NCBI RefSeq assembly: GCF_001672775.1
Contig: NZ_LZKJ01000144.1
Location: 23,785 to 87,784 of the forward strand
Source of the DNA: Mycobacterium kyorinense
GTDB lineage: Bacteria > Actinomycetota > Actinomycetes > Mycobacteriales > Mycobacteriaceae
Direction: 5' to 3'
Length of the DNA stretch: 64,000 nucleotides
Shown here: one piece after another, positions 43,907 to 52,336 of the stretch
How the letters are laid out: each line of letters opens with the position of its first letter
How positions within the stretch are numbered: the stretch's first letter is position 1
Position numbers and translations under genes: made by a program
Notes under the pieces: model-generated
Database searches by the model: none
What the model was told of the DNA's origin: nothing
Seen by the model: the letters and a program-made list of their open reading frames with translations, nothing else

Positions 43907-45061
43907 ATGAGCGAGCAGCGCACCCACGTCGTCGTCGTCGGCGGCGGATACGCCGGATCACTGGCGGCCAACCACCTGGGGGTGCGTGCCGACGTCGACG
44001 TCACCCTGGTCAATCCGCGCCCGATGTTTGTCGAGCGGATCAGGCTGCACCAGCTCGTCGCCGGTACGCACGCCGCCACCGTCGACTACGGCACCATGCT
44101 GGGCCAGCACGTGCAACTGGTCGTCGACACCGCCGAGCGGATCGACACCATCGATTCCACGCTGGCGTTGGCCTCCGGCGCCACCCTCGACTTCGACTAC
44201 CTCATCTACGCCGTCGGCAGCACCGCCGCCGCTCCTGAATTCGCTTACACTGTCGGTGAATTCGAGCACGCCGAACGGCTACGCGGTGCCCTGGAAGCGC
44301 TGGGTCCGCAAGCCCGGATCACCGTTGTCGGCGGTGGTTTGACCGGCATCGAAACAGCGTCTGAGTTGGCCGAACAGGGTCGGCGCGTGACGCTGGTCTG
44401 CGGCGGCGTATTAGGGCCGTCCTTGGCCCGCGCCGGCCGGCGCTCGGTAACCAAGACGCTGGCGCGCTTCGGCGTCGAGATCCTGGAGACGGCGGTAGTC
44501 GCCGAAGTACGACCCAACGCTGCGGTGCTGAGCGACGGTGCCGTCCTGCCCAGCGCAGTCACAATATGGACGGCGGGCTTCGGGGTGCCAAACCTGGCCG
44601 CCCGCAGCGGTCTTCGCACTGACGGGTTGGGCCGGTTGCTCACCGACGAGACGTTGACGAGCGTCGACGACATCCGGATCGTGGCGGCCGGCGACTCTGC
44701 CGCCCCGTCGGGTAAGCCGCTGCGGATGAGCTGCCAGGCCGCGATCCCGCTCGGCGCCCAAGCTGCCAACACTGTGTTGAGCCGCATCGGGGGCACCGAG
44801 CCCGAGCCGGTGAATCAGGCGTTCACCGGACAATGCATCAGCCTCGGCCGGTCGCATGCCACCGTCCAACTGGCCCGCCTCGACGACACCCCGATCAACG
44901 TCGCGATCGGCGGGCGGTTCGGCGCGCCGATCAAGGAAGTGGTCTGCAAGGGCACGGTCTGGGGCATCCGTCGCGAGGCCGCCAAACCCGGCTGGTACCG
45001 CTGGCTCAAGGGTGGCAAGCGCCCGCAGCAAATCGCGGATGCGGCGGTCACGGTATCGTGA
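43907..45061 (+). CDS. FAD-dependent pyridine nucleotide oxidoreductase (NDH-2-like)
   Basis: A 384-residue flavoprotein with two dinucleotide-binding folds: VVVVGGGYAGSLAANHLG for FAD and ITVVGGGLTGIETASELAEQG for NAD(P)H, plus the C-terminal FAD contact DIRIVAAGDSAAP. It resembles type II NADH dehydrogenases and related quinone reductases, though membrane-binding C-terminal helices are not obvious. AAGGAG 6 nt upstream fixes ATG 43907. Its stop overlaps the start of the sigma factor gene (GTGA). In this arrangement it is the likely target oxidoreductase of the ECF41 sigma factor. Confidence 0.87.
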   Translation: MSEQRTHVVVVGGGYAGSLAANHLGVRADVDVTLVNPRPMFVERIRLHQLVAGTHAATVDYGTMLGQHVQLVVDTAERIDTIDSTLALASGATLDFDYLIYAVGSTAAAPEFAYTVGEFEHAERLRGALEALGPQARITVVGGGLTGIETASELAEQGRRVTLVCGGVLGPSLARAGRRSVTKTLARFGVEILETAVVAEVRPNAAVLSDGAVLPSAVTIWTAGFGVPNLAARSGLRTDGLGRLLTDETLTSVDDIRIVAAGDSAAPSGKPLRMSCQAAIPLGAQAANTVLSRIGGTEPEPVNQAFTGQCISLGRSHATVQLARLDDTPINVAIGGRFGAPIKEVVCKGTVWGIRREAAKPGWYRWLKGGKRPQQIADAAVTVS

Positions 45062-45963
45062 CCGCCGCGCCCACCGAACACGCCGAACGGTTCACCCTGC
45101 TGCGGCCGTTGCTGTTCACCATTGCCTACGAAATCCTGGGCAGTGCAACCGAATCCGACGATGTCCTGCAGGACAGCTATTTGCGATGGGCCGACGTCGA
45201 CTTGTCGACCGTGCGCGACACGAAGTCCTATCTGGCCCGGCTGGTCACCCGGCAGGCGCTCAATGCGCTGCGGGCCGGTGCCCGGCGCCGTGAGGATTAC
45301 GTCGGCCCGTGGCTGCCCGAGCCGCTGTTGCTCGACGAACAGGATCCGTCAGCCGACGTGGTGCTGGCTGAATCGGTGTCGATGGCGATGCTGGTTCTGT
45401 TGGAGACGCTGACGCCCGACGAGCGCGCGGTGTTCGTGCTGCGAGAGGTGTTCGGCTTCGACTACGCCGAAATCGCCGATGCGGTCGGCAAACCCACGCC
45501 AACTGTGCGACAGATCGCCCACCGAGCCCGCGAACACGTGCAGGCTCGCCGCCGGCGCTTCACTCCGGTCGACCCGGAGCAGAACGCGCGTATCACCGCA
45601 GAATTCATGGCTGCAGCCTCTACCGGTGACGTCACAGCCGTGATGTCGATGCTGGCGCCGGATGTGACCTGGACCGCCGACAGTGGCGGCAAAGCCAGCG
45701 CGGCTCGCCGTCCGGTGGTCGGCGCCGAGAAGGTCGCCAGGGCCGTCGTCGGATTGGTGGGCCGAGGCATGCAGGTCCCCGATGTCCGGGTGGAAACCGT
45801 GGTGTGCAACGCCGCGCCCGCGGTACTGCTCTACCGCGCCGGCCAGCTGGAGGGTGTGTTCACCGTCGAAATCATCGACGGCAAGATCACCAACTTCTAC
45901 GCGATGCGCAACCCCGACAAGCTGACCAGGCTGACCACCCCACAGGAGATCAGCCGCGGCTGA
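45058..45963 (+). CDS. ECF41-family RNA polymerase sigma factor (SigJ-like)
   Basis: A 301-residue ECF sigma factor with an appended SnoaL-like domain. Region 2 reads ATESDDVLQDSYLRWADVD, region 4 has RAVFVLREVFGFDYAEIADAVG and TVRQIAHRAREHV. The C-terminal domain (about 180-290) contains NPDKLTRL near its end, close to the NPDKL motif by which ECF41 factors control their own activity without a separate anti-sigma. It is cotranscribed with the oxidoreductase (GTGA overlap), and an ECF41-type promoter precedes the pair. Confidence 0.9.
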   Translation: MTAAPTEHAERFTLLRPLLFTIAYEILGSATESDDVLQDSYLRWADVDLSTVRDTKSYLARLVTRQALNALRAGARRREDYVGPWLPEPLLLDEQDPSADVVLAESVSMAMLVLLETLTPDERAVFVLREVFGFDYAEIADAVGKPTPTVRQIAHRAREHVQARRRRFTPVDPEQNARITAEFMAAASTGDVTAVMSMLAPDVTWTADSGGKASAARRPVVGAEKVARAVVGLVGRGMQVPDVRVETVVCNAAPAVLLYRAGQLEGVFTVEIIDGKITNFYAMRNPDKLTRLTTPQEISRG

Positions 45964-45983
45964 GCGTCTGCAAAGCTGGGTTG

Positions 45984-47231
45984 ATGCGAATCGACCGGCT
46001 CGGCGATCTCGGCGGCGCAGCCGCTGTGCTACGCGCCGTCGGCGAGGCCGCCCAGCGGCGCGGTATTCCGCCACCGGCGGCGTTGACCGGTGACTGGTTC
46101 GGGTCGCGGGCAGTGCTTGCGCCCAGCGTGTCGGTGCGGCCGGTCGACGCCGTTGACGCGTTCGCCGTTCGTCCGGGCTCCGGCACCGCCGCGGTGGGCG
46201 GCGGCTGGATCGGCTACCTGTCCTACCCCGATCCCGGCGCCGACGGTCCGCCGTCCCGGGTGCCTGAAGCGGCGGGCGGGTGGACCGACTGCGTGTTGCG
46301 CTGTGATCGCGGCGGGCAGTGGTGGTTCGAGAGCCTGTCGGGGGCGGCGATGCCGGGATGGCTGGCGGAGGCACTGGCCACGCCCGTGCCGCCGCGGACT
46401 TGCCGAATCGATTGGGATACCGGCGACCGCGACGCCCACCGCGCCGGAGTGCTGGCCTGCTTGGAGGCCATCCGCGCCGGGGAGGTCTATCAGGCGTGCG
46501 TGTGCACGCAATTCACCGGTTCCCTCAGCGGGGCACCGCTGGACTTCTTCGCCAACGCCGTCGAGCAGATGGACCCGGGCCGGGCGGCCTATCTCGCCGG
46601 GCCGTGGGGCGCGGTGGCGTCACTGTCGCCGGAGCTGTTCCTGTGCCGGCGCGGTGCCGTCGTGACCTCGAGTCCGATCAAGGGCACGCTGCCGTTGGAC
46701 GCCCCGCCGTCGGCGCTGCGGGCTTCGGTCAAGGACGTGGCGGAAAACATCATGATCGTCGATTTGGTTCGCAACGACCTGGGCCGGGTGGCGGTCACCG
46801 GAACGGTCACCGTGCCCGAGCTGCTGGTAGTGCGGCCCGCGCCGGGCGTGTGGCATCTGGTGTCCACGGTCTCAGCAATGGTGCCCGTCGACCTGCCGAC
46901 GCCGGCGCTGCTGGACGCCACCTTCCCACCCGCCTCGGTCACCGGTACTCCGAAACTGCGAGCCCGTCAGTTGATTTCGCACTGGGAATCGTCGCGGCGC
47001 GGTGTCTATTGCGGCACAGTGGGTTTGGCGTCGCCGGTAGCCGGATGCGAACTCAACGTTGCGATCCGCACCGTCGAGTTCGATACCGCCGGCAACGCGG
47101 TGTTGGGGTCGGGCGGTGGCATCACCGCCGATTCCGACGCCGACGCGGAGTGGGACGAGTGCCTGCACAAAGCAGCACCGATCCTGTCAGCCTCTCGACC
47201 GCAGGACCGCGTCGTAGAGCTCACGCCGTGA
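45984..47231 (+). CDS. pabB: Aminodeoxychorismate synthase component I
   Basis: Converts chorismate with ammonia to aminodeoxychorismate for folate synthesis. The 415-residue protein has the chorismate-binding core: PELFLCRRGAVVTSSPIKGT, DVAENIMIVDLVRNDLGRV, FPPASVTGTPKLRA, and the terminal GSGGGITADSDADAEWDE. The PIKGT motif is characteristic of PabB rather than TrpE. The start is ATG 45984, 20 bp after the sigma factor stop. It is the right border of the accessory block, corresponding to Rv1005c. Its 3' end overlaps convergent rsmI by 45 bp. Confidence 0.93.
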   Translation: MRIDRLGDLGGAAAVLRAVGEAAQRRGIPPPAALTGDWFGSRAVLAPSVSVRPVDAVDAFAVRPGSGTAAVGGGWIGYLSYPDPGADGPPSRVPEAAGGWTDCVLRCDRGGQWWFESLSGAAMPGWLAEALATPVPPRTCRIDWDTGDRDAHRAGVLACLEAIRAGEVYQACVCTQFTGSLSGAPLDFFANAVEQMDPGRAAYLAGPWGAVASLSPELFLCRRGAVVTSSPIKGTLPLDAPPSALRASVKDVAENIMIVDLVRNDLGRVAVTGTVTVPELLVVRPAPGVWHLVSTVSAMVPVDLPTPALLDATFPPASVTGTPKLRARQLISHWESSRRGVYCGTVGLASPVAGCELNVAIRTVEFDTAGNAVLGSGGGITADSDADAEWDECLHKAAPILSASRPQDRVVELTP

Positions 47232-48017
47232 CACCGGCGTCTCGCCAATGACCTGCGCGCACGCATCCTTGACGCGAATCCCTTGGCGCGTCAGGCTTTC
47301 CACCTCAGCGACCAGGGCCGGCATGTCTGCGCGTGGCTGTGCGCCGGCCAGCACCACCGTGATCTCGCCCAGCACGCCGTCGGCCGCCCAGGCCGCCAGC
47401 TCCGCCAGTGTCCCCCGCACCACTTCCTCGTGCACCTTGGTCAGCTCGCGGCACACCACCACCCGCCGTGTCTCGCCGAGTTGTTCGACGGCGTCGTGCA
47501 GACAGGCGGACAGACGCCGCGGCGACTCGAAGAACACGCACGTGCGCCGCTCCTGCGCCAGCGACGCTAACCAGGATCGCCGCGCCGACTGCTTGCGCGG
47601 GGCGAACCCTTCGAAGCAGAACTTGTCCGACGGCAGCCCCGACACCGCCAGCGCGGTGGTCACCGCCGACGGCCCGGGCAGACACGTCACGTCCAGGCGG
47701 GCCTCGACACACGCCGCCACCAACCGGTAGCCCGGGTCGCTGATCACCGGCATCCCGGCGTCGCTAATGACCAGCACCGTCGCGCCGGCGGTGATCTCGT
47801 CGACCAGCGCAGGTACCCGGGTGTCCTCGTTCTGGTCGTAGAGGCTGACCACCTTGCCGGCGATGCGGACGTCGAGCGCCCCGGCCAGCGTCCGCACCCG
47901 ACGGGTGTCCTCGGCGGCCACCACGTCAGCAGAACCCAGGGCGGCGATCAGCCGCGGGGAGGCATCCGACGGCTGGCCCAGCGGGGTGGCGCCCAGCAAT
48001 AGTCGGCCAGCGGTCAT
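47187..48017 (-). CDS. rsmI: 16S rRNA 2'-O-ribose C1402 methyltransferase
   Basis: A 276-residue tetrapyrrole-methylase-fold enzyme that methylates C1402 of 16S rRNA. Motifs are LLLGATPLGQPSDASPRL, VVAAEDTRRVRTL, VISDAGMPVISDPG, CLPGPSAVTTALAVSGLP and FFESPRRL. The PLGQPSD segment replaces the more usual PIGNLxD. ATG 48017 gives the normal family start. Divergent from pmt with 25 bp between starts, as in M. tuberculosis (Rv1003/Rv1002c). Confidence 0.93.
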   Translation of the reverse strand: MTAGRLLLGATPLGQPSDASPRLIAALGSADVVAAEDTRRVRTLAGALDVRIAGKVVSLYDQNEDTRVPALVDEITAGATVLVISDAGMPVISDPGYRLVAACVEARLDVTCLPGPSAVTTALAVSGLPSDKFCFEGFAPRKQSARRSWLASLAQERRTCVFFESPRRLSACLHDAVEQLGETRRVVVCRELTKVHEEVVRGTLAELAAWAADGVLGEITVVLAGAQPRADMPALVAEVESLTRQGIRVKDACAQVIGETPVSRRELYDAVLRSRG

Positions 48018-48042
48018 GGGCCACAGCCTACGATCGGTGCTT

Positions 48043-49593
48043 GTGACGACCGCCCCGCCCGTCGACGTCGCCGCCGAGCGGACAGTTCCCGTCGTCAGCC
48101 CCGGCCCGCTGATGCCGGTGGCCGATTTCGGGCCCGTCGACCGCCTGCACGGCTGGACGGTCACTGCCGCGATCACCGCGCTGGCGGCGGTGACGCGTTT
48201 TGTGAATCTGGGCTCGCCTACCGATGCCGGCACCCCGATCTTCGACGAGAAGCACTACGCGCCGCAGGCGTGGCAGATGCTGCACAACCACGGCGTCGAG
48301 GACAATCCGGGGTTCGGCTTGGTGGTTCATCCGCCGGTCGGCAAGCAACTGATCGCGCTGGGTGAAGCGGTCTTCGGTTACAACGGGGTGGGTTGGCGGT
48401 TCACCGGAGCCTTGCTTGGAGTGCTTCTGGTGGCGTTGGTGGTGCGGATCGTGCGGCGGATCAGCCGTTCGACGTTGGTCGGCGGGATCGCCGGATTGCT
48501 GCTCATCGCCGATGGTGTCAGCTTCGTGGCGTCTCGGACCGCCCTGTTGGACGGCTTTCTGGCGTTCTTCGTGGTCGCGGCGTTCGGCGCGCTGATCGTC
48601 GACCGTGACCAGGTTCGCGAACGCATGCACATCGTTTTGCTCGAGGGCCGCAGCGCCGAGACGATGTGGGGACCGCGGCTGGGTGTGCGCTGGTGGCGGT
48701 TCGGCGCCGGCGTGCTGCTCGGATTGGCTTGTGCCACAAAGTGGTCGGGCCTGTACTTCGTGATGTTCTTCGGGTTGATGTCGTTGGCGTTCGACGTCGC
48801 CGCGCGCCGCGCCTATCGGGTGCCGAGGCCGTGGCTGGGGGTTTTGCGCCGCGACGTGGCTCCGACGGCGTATGCGCTGCTGGTCATTCCGTTCGCGGTG
48901 TATCTGGCTTCCTACGGGCCGTGGTTTGCCTCCGAGACTGCCATCAACCGCCACGAAGTGGGCCAGTCGATCGGCCCCGAGGCATCCTTCCCGATGCCCG
49001 ATGCCATCCGTTCGCTGTGGCATTACACGTTCAAGGCCTACCAATTCCATTCCGGGCTGACGAATTCGGCCGGGAACTACCACCCGTGGGAATCCAAACC
49101 GTGGGCCTGGCCGATGTCGCTGCGACCGGTGCTCTACGCCATCGATCAACAGAACGTCCCCGGTTGCGGCGCGCAGTCGTGTGTCAAGGCGGTGATGCTG
49201 GTCGGCACTCCTGCGATGTGGTGGCTTTCGGTGCCGGTGCTCTTTTATGCGGCGTGGCGAATGCTGGTGCGGCGCGACTGGCGCTATGCCGCGGTGCTGG
49301 TCGGCTACTGCGCAGGCTGGCTGCCGTGGTTCGCCGACATCGACCGGCAGATGTATTTCTTCTACGCCGCCACGATGGCGCCGTTTCTGGTCATGGCTAT
49401 CGCATTGGTTCTCGGTGACATCTTGTACAAACCTCGTCAAGGTGCCGAGCGCCGAGTGCTCGGCCTGATCGTCGTATCGGCTTATGTGGCTTTGGTGCTC
49501 ACCAACTTCGCGTGGCTATTTCCGGTGCTCACCGGTCAGCCGATTTCACAGTCCACGTGGAACATGGAGATCTGGCTGCCCAGTTGGCGCTAG
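48043..49593 (+). CDS. pmt: Protein O-mannosyltransferase
   Basis: Transfers mannose from polyprenyl-phosphomannose to Ser/Thr of secreted proteins at the outer face of the plasma membrane. The 516-residue polytopic GT39 protein carries the catalytic Asp-Glu in TPIFDEKHYAPQ, the HPPVGKQLIALGE region and VSFVASRTALLDGFLAFF, with multiple membrane helices. The start is GTG 48043, 8 nt after a TACGAT -10-like box (48029-48034), so the message may be leaderless or nearly so. Corresponds to Rv1002c. Confidence 0.94.
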   Translation: MTTAPPVDVAAERTVPVVSPGPLMPVADFGPVDRLHGWTVTAAITALAAVTRFVNLGSPTDAGTPIFDEKHYAPQAWQMLHNHGVEDNPGFGLVVHPPVGKQLIALGEAVFGYNGVGWRFTGALLGVLLVALVVRIVRRISRSTLVGGIAGLLLIADGVSFVASRTALLDGFLAFFVVAAFGALIVDRDQVRERMHIVLLEGRSAETMWGPRLGVRWWRFGAGVLLGLACATKWSGLYFVMFFGLMSLAFDVAARRAYRVPRPWLGVLRRDVAPTAYALLVIPFAVYLASYGPWFASETAINRHEVGQSIGPEASFPMPDAIRSLWHYTFKAYQFHSGLTNSAGNYHPWESKPWAWPMSLRPVLYAIDQQNVPGCGAQSCVKAVMLVGTPAMWWLSVPVLFYAAWRMLVRRDWRYAAVLVGYCAGWLPWFADIDRQMYFFYAATMAPFLVMAIALVLGDILYKPRQGAERRVLGLIVVSAYVALVLTNFAWLFPVLTGQPISQSTWNMEIWLPSWR

Positions 49594-49598
49594 TGGTC

Positions 49599-50610
49599 TT
49601 TGCCGCGAGACAGAAGTCACGGCTGCTCATTGGCGTTATCCACAACCCTGGCTTCTGGCTGGCGGCACGGCGTCGGTAATTGGGGCCATGATCACGCGCA
49701 TGAGTGCACCCTTCATCGGAAGTGAGGCGTTGCGCTGCGGCTCGTTGACCCGCGGCGAATTGCGGTGGAACTTCCGGCCCATCTTTCCGGATATCTACAT
49801 CCCGAAAGAAATGTGTCGATCGTTAGAGGACATGGCGGCCGGCGCATGGCTGTGGTCGGGCCGTCGGGCCGTGATCACCGGACGGGCGGCGGCCGCCCTG
49901 CACGGCGCCAGATGGGTCGACGAGCACGCGCCGGTCGAGTTGCTTTGGCGGAACAACCATTATCCTCCCGGCACCATCGTTCGAGATGAGCGATTCCAGG
50001 CCGACGAGGTGACATCTGTTAGAGGATTGACAGTTGCCACGCCGGCGAGAGCCGGCTACGACCTGGCTCGATACCTTCGGCGCACCATGGCCGTCGCCTA
50101 CCTTGACGCGCTGGCCCACGCAACAGGCATCACCCAAGCGGATCTGACGGACTTGATCCATCGCTATTCCGGTGCACGTGGGAACAAACGCGCGCGGCCA
50201 CTGATCAGCCTGATGGACGCCGGTGCTGAATCGCCAAAGGAAACTTGGCTGCGGCTACTGCTGATCGATGCTGGACTCCCCCGGCCTAAAACGCAGATTC
50301 GAGTGTCCGATGGCGACGCCGTCGCCTATCTCGACATGGGTTGGGAAGAGCCGATGGTGGCCCTCGAATACGACGGTGACCACCATCGCACGGACCGACG
50401 ACAATATGTGAAGGACATCCGGCGAGCGGAGATGTGCGGCGGCTTGGGTTGGCATGTGATCAAAGTGATCAAGGAGGATCGGCCCTACGGCATCATCAAG
50501 CGGGCACGAAACGCTCTTGCCCGCCGCGGGTATCCGTTGCCGCCGCGAAACAGAAGCCAGGGTCGCGAAGCGGCCTGAAAGCACAGCCGTGGCTTCTGTC
50601 TCGCGGTAAA
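49599..50610. mobile_element. 1.0-kb cassette with 27-bp terminal inverted repeats carrying a nuclease-like gene
   Basis: The left end (49599-49625) and the right end (50584-50610) are inverted copies matching at 25 of 27 positions (core CGCGAGACAGAAG). A second nested pair, ACCCTGGCTTCTG (49645-49657) and CAGAAGCCAGGGT (50551-50563), is perfect over 13 bp and shares the CAGAAGCCA core. The repeats sit 5 bp past the pmt stop and 5 bp before the end of convergent arcA, genes that are adjacent in M. tuberculosis. No clear target-site duplication is seen and no transposase is encoded. The mobile nature is inferred. Confidence 0.6.
49688..50578 (+). CDS. AbiEi/DUF559-like protein with a putative PD-(D/E)XK nuclease fold
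   Basis: A 296-residue protein of a family present in many copies in mycobacteria. The N-terminal half has a winged-helix-like region (SEALRCGSLTRGELRWNF, VITGRAAAALHGA) as in AbiEi-type proteins. The C-terminal third resembles a VSR/DUF559 endonuclease: SPKETWLRLLLIDAGLPRP, YLDMGWEEPMVALEYDGDHH, then DIRRAEMCGGLGWHVIKV. Candidate catalytic residues are the Glu in SPKE, Asp in YLDMG and Glu in ALEYDGD. It is the only gene inside a pair of terminal inverted repeats and has no adjacent toxin. The start is ATG 49688 (MITRMSAPF); ATG 49700 is an alternative. Confidence 0.75.
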   Translation: MITRMSAPFIGSEALRCGSLTRGELRWNFRPIFPDIYIPKEMCRSLEDMAAGAWLWSGRRAVITGRAAAALHGARWVDEHAPVELLWRNNHYPPGTIVRDERFQADEVTSVRGLTVATPARAGYDLARYLRRTMAVAYLDALAHATGITQADLTDLIHRYSGARGNKRARPLISLMDAGAESPKETWLRLLLIDAGLPRPKTQIRVSDGDAVAYLDMGWEEPMVALEYDGDHHRTDRRQYVKDIRRAEMCGGLGWHVIKVIKEDRPYGIIKRARNALARRGYPLPPRNRSQGREAA

Positions 50611-50615
50611 CGAAC

Positions 50616-51824
50616 TCAAAGCGGGTCGCGCGCGACCGGGCAGGACATGCAACGCGGCCCGCCGCGGCCGGTGCCCAACTCGGAGGCGGCGATGGTGAGC
50701 ACTTCGATCCCCGCCTCTTCAAGGCGGTCATTGGTCCGCACGTTGCGCTCATAGGCGACGACGACACCGGGCGCTAAAGCCAAGGTGTTGTTGCCGTCAT
50801 CCCACTGCTCGCGTTCGGCGATCACGGGATCCAAGCCGGTGTCGATCACCCGCAACTTGTCGATGCGCATCGCCGCAGCAGCGGCATCGACGAATGAGGC
50901 TTCCTCGGAGATCTTCACACCATCGGGTGTGCGGGCAATCGTGAACGCCGACAGCGTGTCGACGACGTTCGCGTACATCACCACCGCATCGGTGTCGACC
51001 ATGGTGCACACCGTGTCGAGGTGCATCTGCGCGCGCTTCTGTTCGATCGGTACCGCCAGCACCACCTCGGCGAGGTCATCGTCGAACAGGCTGCGCGCCA
51101 AGGCTTCCGCACCCGCCGGCGTGGTCCGCTCCCCCACCCCGACCGCGACGACGCCCGGTGCCAACAGCAGCACATCGCCGCCTTCCACCGGCGCGGTATG
51201 CGATTCGTAGGCGCGCCGCACCCCGGTGAACCGCGGATGGTGGGCATAGATCAGGTCGGTCAACGATGCCTCGCGGGCTCGCGCCGGCAGCGCCAACGAC
51301 GGGATGACCACCCGCGGCCCGACGAAGATCGACGAATCGCGGGTGAACACCAGATTGGGCAACGGCTCGATGACGTAGTCGGCGCCGTGATGCATCAGGC
51401 GCACCAACGACACATCGGACCGGGTATCCGGCGGTAACTCGGCAAAGGTCATACCGGCCATCAACACACGGGCCAACGCACCTGGCTCAAGCCCACGCAA
51501 ATAGGCCGAAAGCTCTTGTACTAGCGGTAAACCCAACCGTCGAGCATCAACGGCAGCGGCGATTCCCTGCATCCGTGCGGCACCACTGTGCAGAGCTTCG
51601 GTGAGTAGATCGGACAACAGCACCACTTCGACGCCCCGCGACCGCAGCAGCTCGGCGAACGCGTCGTGCTCCTCTTGCGCGCGTGCGACCCAGGGCAGCC
51701 CGTCGAACAGCAGCTGATCGTTGTTGCCCGGCGTGAGCCGACGCAGTTCGGCACCGGGCCGGTGCAGGATGACCGTCCGCAACGTCCCTGTCTCCGAATT
51801 GCAGCCCAGCTGGCCGACACTCAC
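50616..51824 (-). CDS. arcA: Arginine deiminase
   Basis: Hydrolyses arginine to citrulline and ammonia. The 402-residue length equals the M. tuberculosis ArcA (Rv1001). Active-site segments are [36 protein letters not shown] and the nucleophile Cys in [11 protein letters not shown] 51824 ([13 protein letters not shown]) is supported by TACGGT ending 7 nt upstream (51832-51837, minus strand), implying leaderless initiation; the longer reading adds nine residues without similarity. No other arc genes are nearby. Confidence 0.94.
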   Translation of the reverse strand: MSVGQLGCNSETGTLRTVILHRPGAELRRLTPGNNDQLLFDGLPWVARAQEEHDAFAELLRSRGVEVVLLSDLLTEALHSGAARMQGIAAAVDARRLGLPLVQELSAYLRGLEPGALARVLMAGMTFAELPPDTRSDVSLVRLMHHGADYVIEPLPNLVFTRDSSIFVGPRVVIPSLALPARAREASLTDLIYAHHPRFTGVRRAYESHTAPVEGGDVLLLAPGVVAVGVGERTTPAGAEALARSLFDDDLAEVVLAVPIEQKRAQMHLDTVCTMVDTDAVVMYANVVDTLSAFTIARTPDGVKISEEASFVDAAAAAMRIDKLRVIDTGLDPVIAEREQWDDGNNTLALAPGVVVAYERNVRTNDRLEEAGIEVLTIAASELGTGRGGPRCMSCPVARDPL

Positions 51825-51850
51825 AGTTAGCACCGTAACGCCAAACCACA

Positions 51851-51868
51851 CCTCAAGTAATGTTTAGG
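51851..51868 (+). promoter_or_regulatory. SoxR box overlapping the soxR -10
   Basis: CCTCAAGTAATGTTTAGG is an 18-bp imperfect dyad that matches the classic SoxR box (CCTCAAGTTAACTTGAGG) at 14 of 18 positions. It overlaps TAATGT (51858-51863), the -10 box of soxR, and lies about 30 bp upstream of the arcA start, so SoxR could control both genes. Confidence 0.65.
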
Positions 51869-51869
51869 T

Positions 51870-52304
51870 ATGGACGCGCGGGAGCTGTCACCGGGTGAAC
51901 TGGCTGCCCGAGCCGGCGTCGCGATCTCGGCTCTGCACTTCTACGAGCGGCAGGGACTGATCACCAGCCGTCGCACCTCGGGCAATCAGCGCCGCTATGG
52001 CCGGGACACCCTGCGCCGCGTCGCATTCATCCGGTTGTCGCAACGACTGGGCATCCCGCTAGCCAAGGTGCGAGAGGCGCTGGCCACGCTGCCCACCGAT
52101 CGCGTGCCCACCAGCAAGGACTGGGCGCGATTATCGGCCGGTTGGCGCGCCGACCTCGACGACCGGATCCTGCACCTGCAGCGGCTGCGCGACAATCTCG
52201 CCGACTGCATCGGATGCGGTTGCCTGAGCCTGCACAGTTGTGCGCTGTCCAATCCGGGCGACGTGCTCGCCGAGCAAGGACCAGGCCCGGTCCGCCTGCA
52301 ATAG
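51870..52304 (+). CDS. soxR: SoxR, redox-sensing MerR-family regulator
   Basis: A 144-residue MerR-family regulator with HTH region LAARAGVAISALHFYERQGL and the SoxR-specific [2Fe-2S] motif C-x2-C-x-C-x5-C at Cys113, 116, 118 and 124 (CIGCGCLSLHSC). In non-enteric bacteria SoxR usually responds to redox-active compounds and controls a few efflux or oxygenase genes rather than soxS. ATG 51870 begins 6 nt after TAATGT. A SoxR box covers its own promoter, indicating autoregulation. Confidence 0.95.
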   Translation: MDARELSPGELAARAGVAISALHFYERQGLITSRRTSGNQRRYGRDTLRRVAFIRLSQRLGIPLAKVREALATLPTDRVPTSKDWARLSAGWRADLDDRILHLQRLRDNLADCIGCGCLSLHSCALSNPGDVLAEQGPGPVRLQ

Positions 52305-52336
52305 CCTTCGAACGCGCGTGCGATAAACTCGTAGCC

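Noticed and set aside
49484..49687. N-terminal extension of the nuclease-like protein into pmt
   Set aside because: The extension reads the pmt coding region in another frame and crosses the left inverted repeat. ATG 49688 gives the family-like start.
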